DNA of 5,397 bases. Origin: Anaerolineae bacterium (lineage in GTDB: Bacteria; Chloroflexota; Anaerolineae; B4-G1). The stretch is from assembly GCA_027079895.1 (NCBI GenBank), contig JALWUZ010000386.1, positions 1-5,397 of the forward strand, written 5' to 3'. A program made the translations under genes and the position numbers. The stretch's first letter is position 1, and each line of letters opens with the position of its first letter. Below the pieces are notes generated by a model that was not told where the DNA came from, did not search any database, and saw only the letters and a program-made list of their open reading frames with translations. Positions 4,901 through 5,397 of the stretch are shown here, one piece after another.

Positions 4901-5397
4901 ATGTCCGGCAAACGCCTCCTTCTGCTCGTGATACCCCTCCTGCTGGCCCTCGCCGCCCCGGTGACGGCCCAGAGCCCCGTCCTGCCCGGCGGCATGCACG
5001 TCTACTACGGCGACCTCCACAGCCACACCAGTTACTCCGACGGCCAGCAGACCCCCCAGGACGCCTACCGCTCGGCCCGCGCCAACGGCCTCGACTTCTT
5101 CTCCCTCACCGACCACGCCGAGCAACTGAGCGACTCCGAATGGAACGACACCCTCGTTCAGGCCCGCGCCGCCACCGTCGAGGGACAGTTCATCGCCATT
5201 CGCGGCTTCGAGTGGACCAGCATCTACGGCCACTTCAACGTCTTCAACTCCACCAACCGGGCGCGGGCCAACGACTCCCGCTACGACACCATCGCCGAGT
5301 TCTACGCCTGGCTCTCCGACCCGGCCCAGATCAACGCCCTGGCCCAGTTCAACCACCCCTTCTACCCCCCCCACCACCCCTTCCTCCTCCCCCCCCC
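4901..5397 (+). CDS. Secreted PHP-domain metallohydrolase, CehA/McbA-like (3' end outside window)
   Basis: The visible 165 codons encode an exported protein with the start of a PHP (polymerase and histidinol phosphatase) metal-dependent phosphoesterase fold. Residues 1-23 are a Sec signal peptide: K4-R5, a leucine-rich core (6-19), and VTA before Q24 as the likely cleavage site. PHP motif I is DLHSHTSYSDG (38-48), giving metal ligands H40, H42 and D47. Motif II is LTDH (69-72), with further ligands at E104 and H111 (GHFNV) and FNHP (150-153). This arrangement fits CehA/McbA-family hydrolases, but the substrate cannot be told from sequence. ATG 4901 is chosen because it gives the signal peptide and because GGTGAT, complementary to the 16S rRNA tail, lies five bases upstream. 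The ATG at 4894 is in another frame with no export signal. After FNHP the predicted sequence becomes proline/histidine-rich and is probably wrong (see contig-end tract). Confidence 0.9.
   Translation, partial: MSGKRLLLLVIPLLLALAAPVTAQSPVLPGGMHVYYGDLHSHTSYSDGQQTPQDAYRSARANGLDFFSLTDHAEQLSDSEWNDTLVQARAATVEGQFIAIRGFEWTSIYGHFNVFNSTNRARANDSRYDTIAEFYAWLSDPAQINALAQFNHPFYPPHHPFLLPP
5359..5397. repeat. C/T-rich low-complexity tract at the right edge, probably low-quality sequence
   Basis: The final bases are runs of C broken by a few T and A, with no G after 5347, ending in a homopolymer of C. Translated in the PHP-gene frame this gives Pro/His/Phe/Leu repeats right after the conserved FNHP motif, where ordered PHP-fold sequence would be expected. 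This is more like a decayed read or contig end than real coding sequence. Confidence 0.6.

Noticed and set aside
4685..5377. Minus-strand open frame opposite the PHP gene
   Set aside because: Gly/Val repeats are the antisense of C-ending codons; it crosses both divergent promoters and the start of glgC.

Overview
The window is GC-rich, with codon third positions strongly biased to G/C. It looks like bacterial chromosome, plausibly from a Chloroflexota-type organism. That guess rests on a cyanobacterial/plant-like GlgC beside a BMP-type nucleoside ABC transporter and a secreted CehA/McBA-like PHP protein. It is inference from gene content, not from a marker gene. There are no RNA genes, CRISPR arrays or insertion sequences that I can see.

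Layout: three co-oriented genes lie on the minus strand and one divergent gene on the plus strand. Reading leftwards from about 4750, these are glgC (4751-3495), a double-domain ABC ATPase (3410-1851), and an open reading frame that starts at 1858 and runs off the left edge. The last two overlap by 8 nt. On the plus strand a secreted PHP-fold metallohydrolase starts at 4901 and runs off the right edge. Three near-consensus sigma-70 promoters can be read: one behind glgC in front of the ATPase gene (TTGACT-17-TATACT), and a back-to-back pair between glgC and the PHP gene (TTGACA-16-TACGAT leftward, TTGACA-17-TATAAT rightward).

The most unusual feature is the left-hand gene. I read all 619 visible codons in one frame without a stop. 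They encode a complete PnrA/BMP-type nucleoside-binding domain (about residues 8-310) joined directly to an ABC permease of the BMP/NupP type (from about residue 320). The binding domain has no signal peptide or lipobox, and the flanking charges predict that it faces the cytoplasm, the wrong side for a normal import receptor. At the seam there is a strong Shine-Dalgarno sequence five nucleotides before an in-frame GTG, so the permease might also be made alone. Together with the ATPase this would be a nucleoside-type importer carrying a built-in, possibly cytosolic, substrate-sensing domain.

GlgC makes ADP-glucose for glycogen synthesis and has its own promoter. It appears functionally unrelated to the transporter. 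The last ~40 bases are a C/T-rich, G-free tract that looks like a low-quality contig end.
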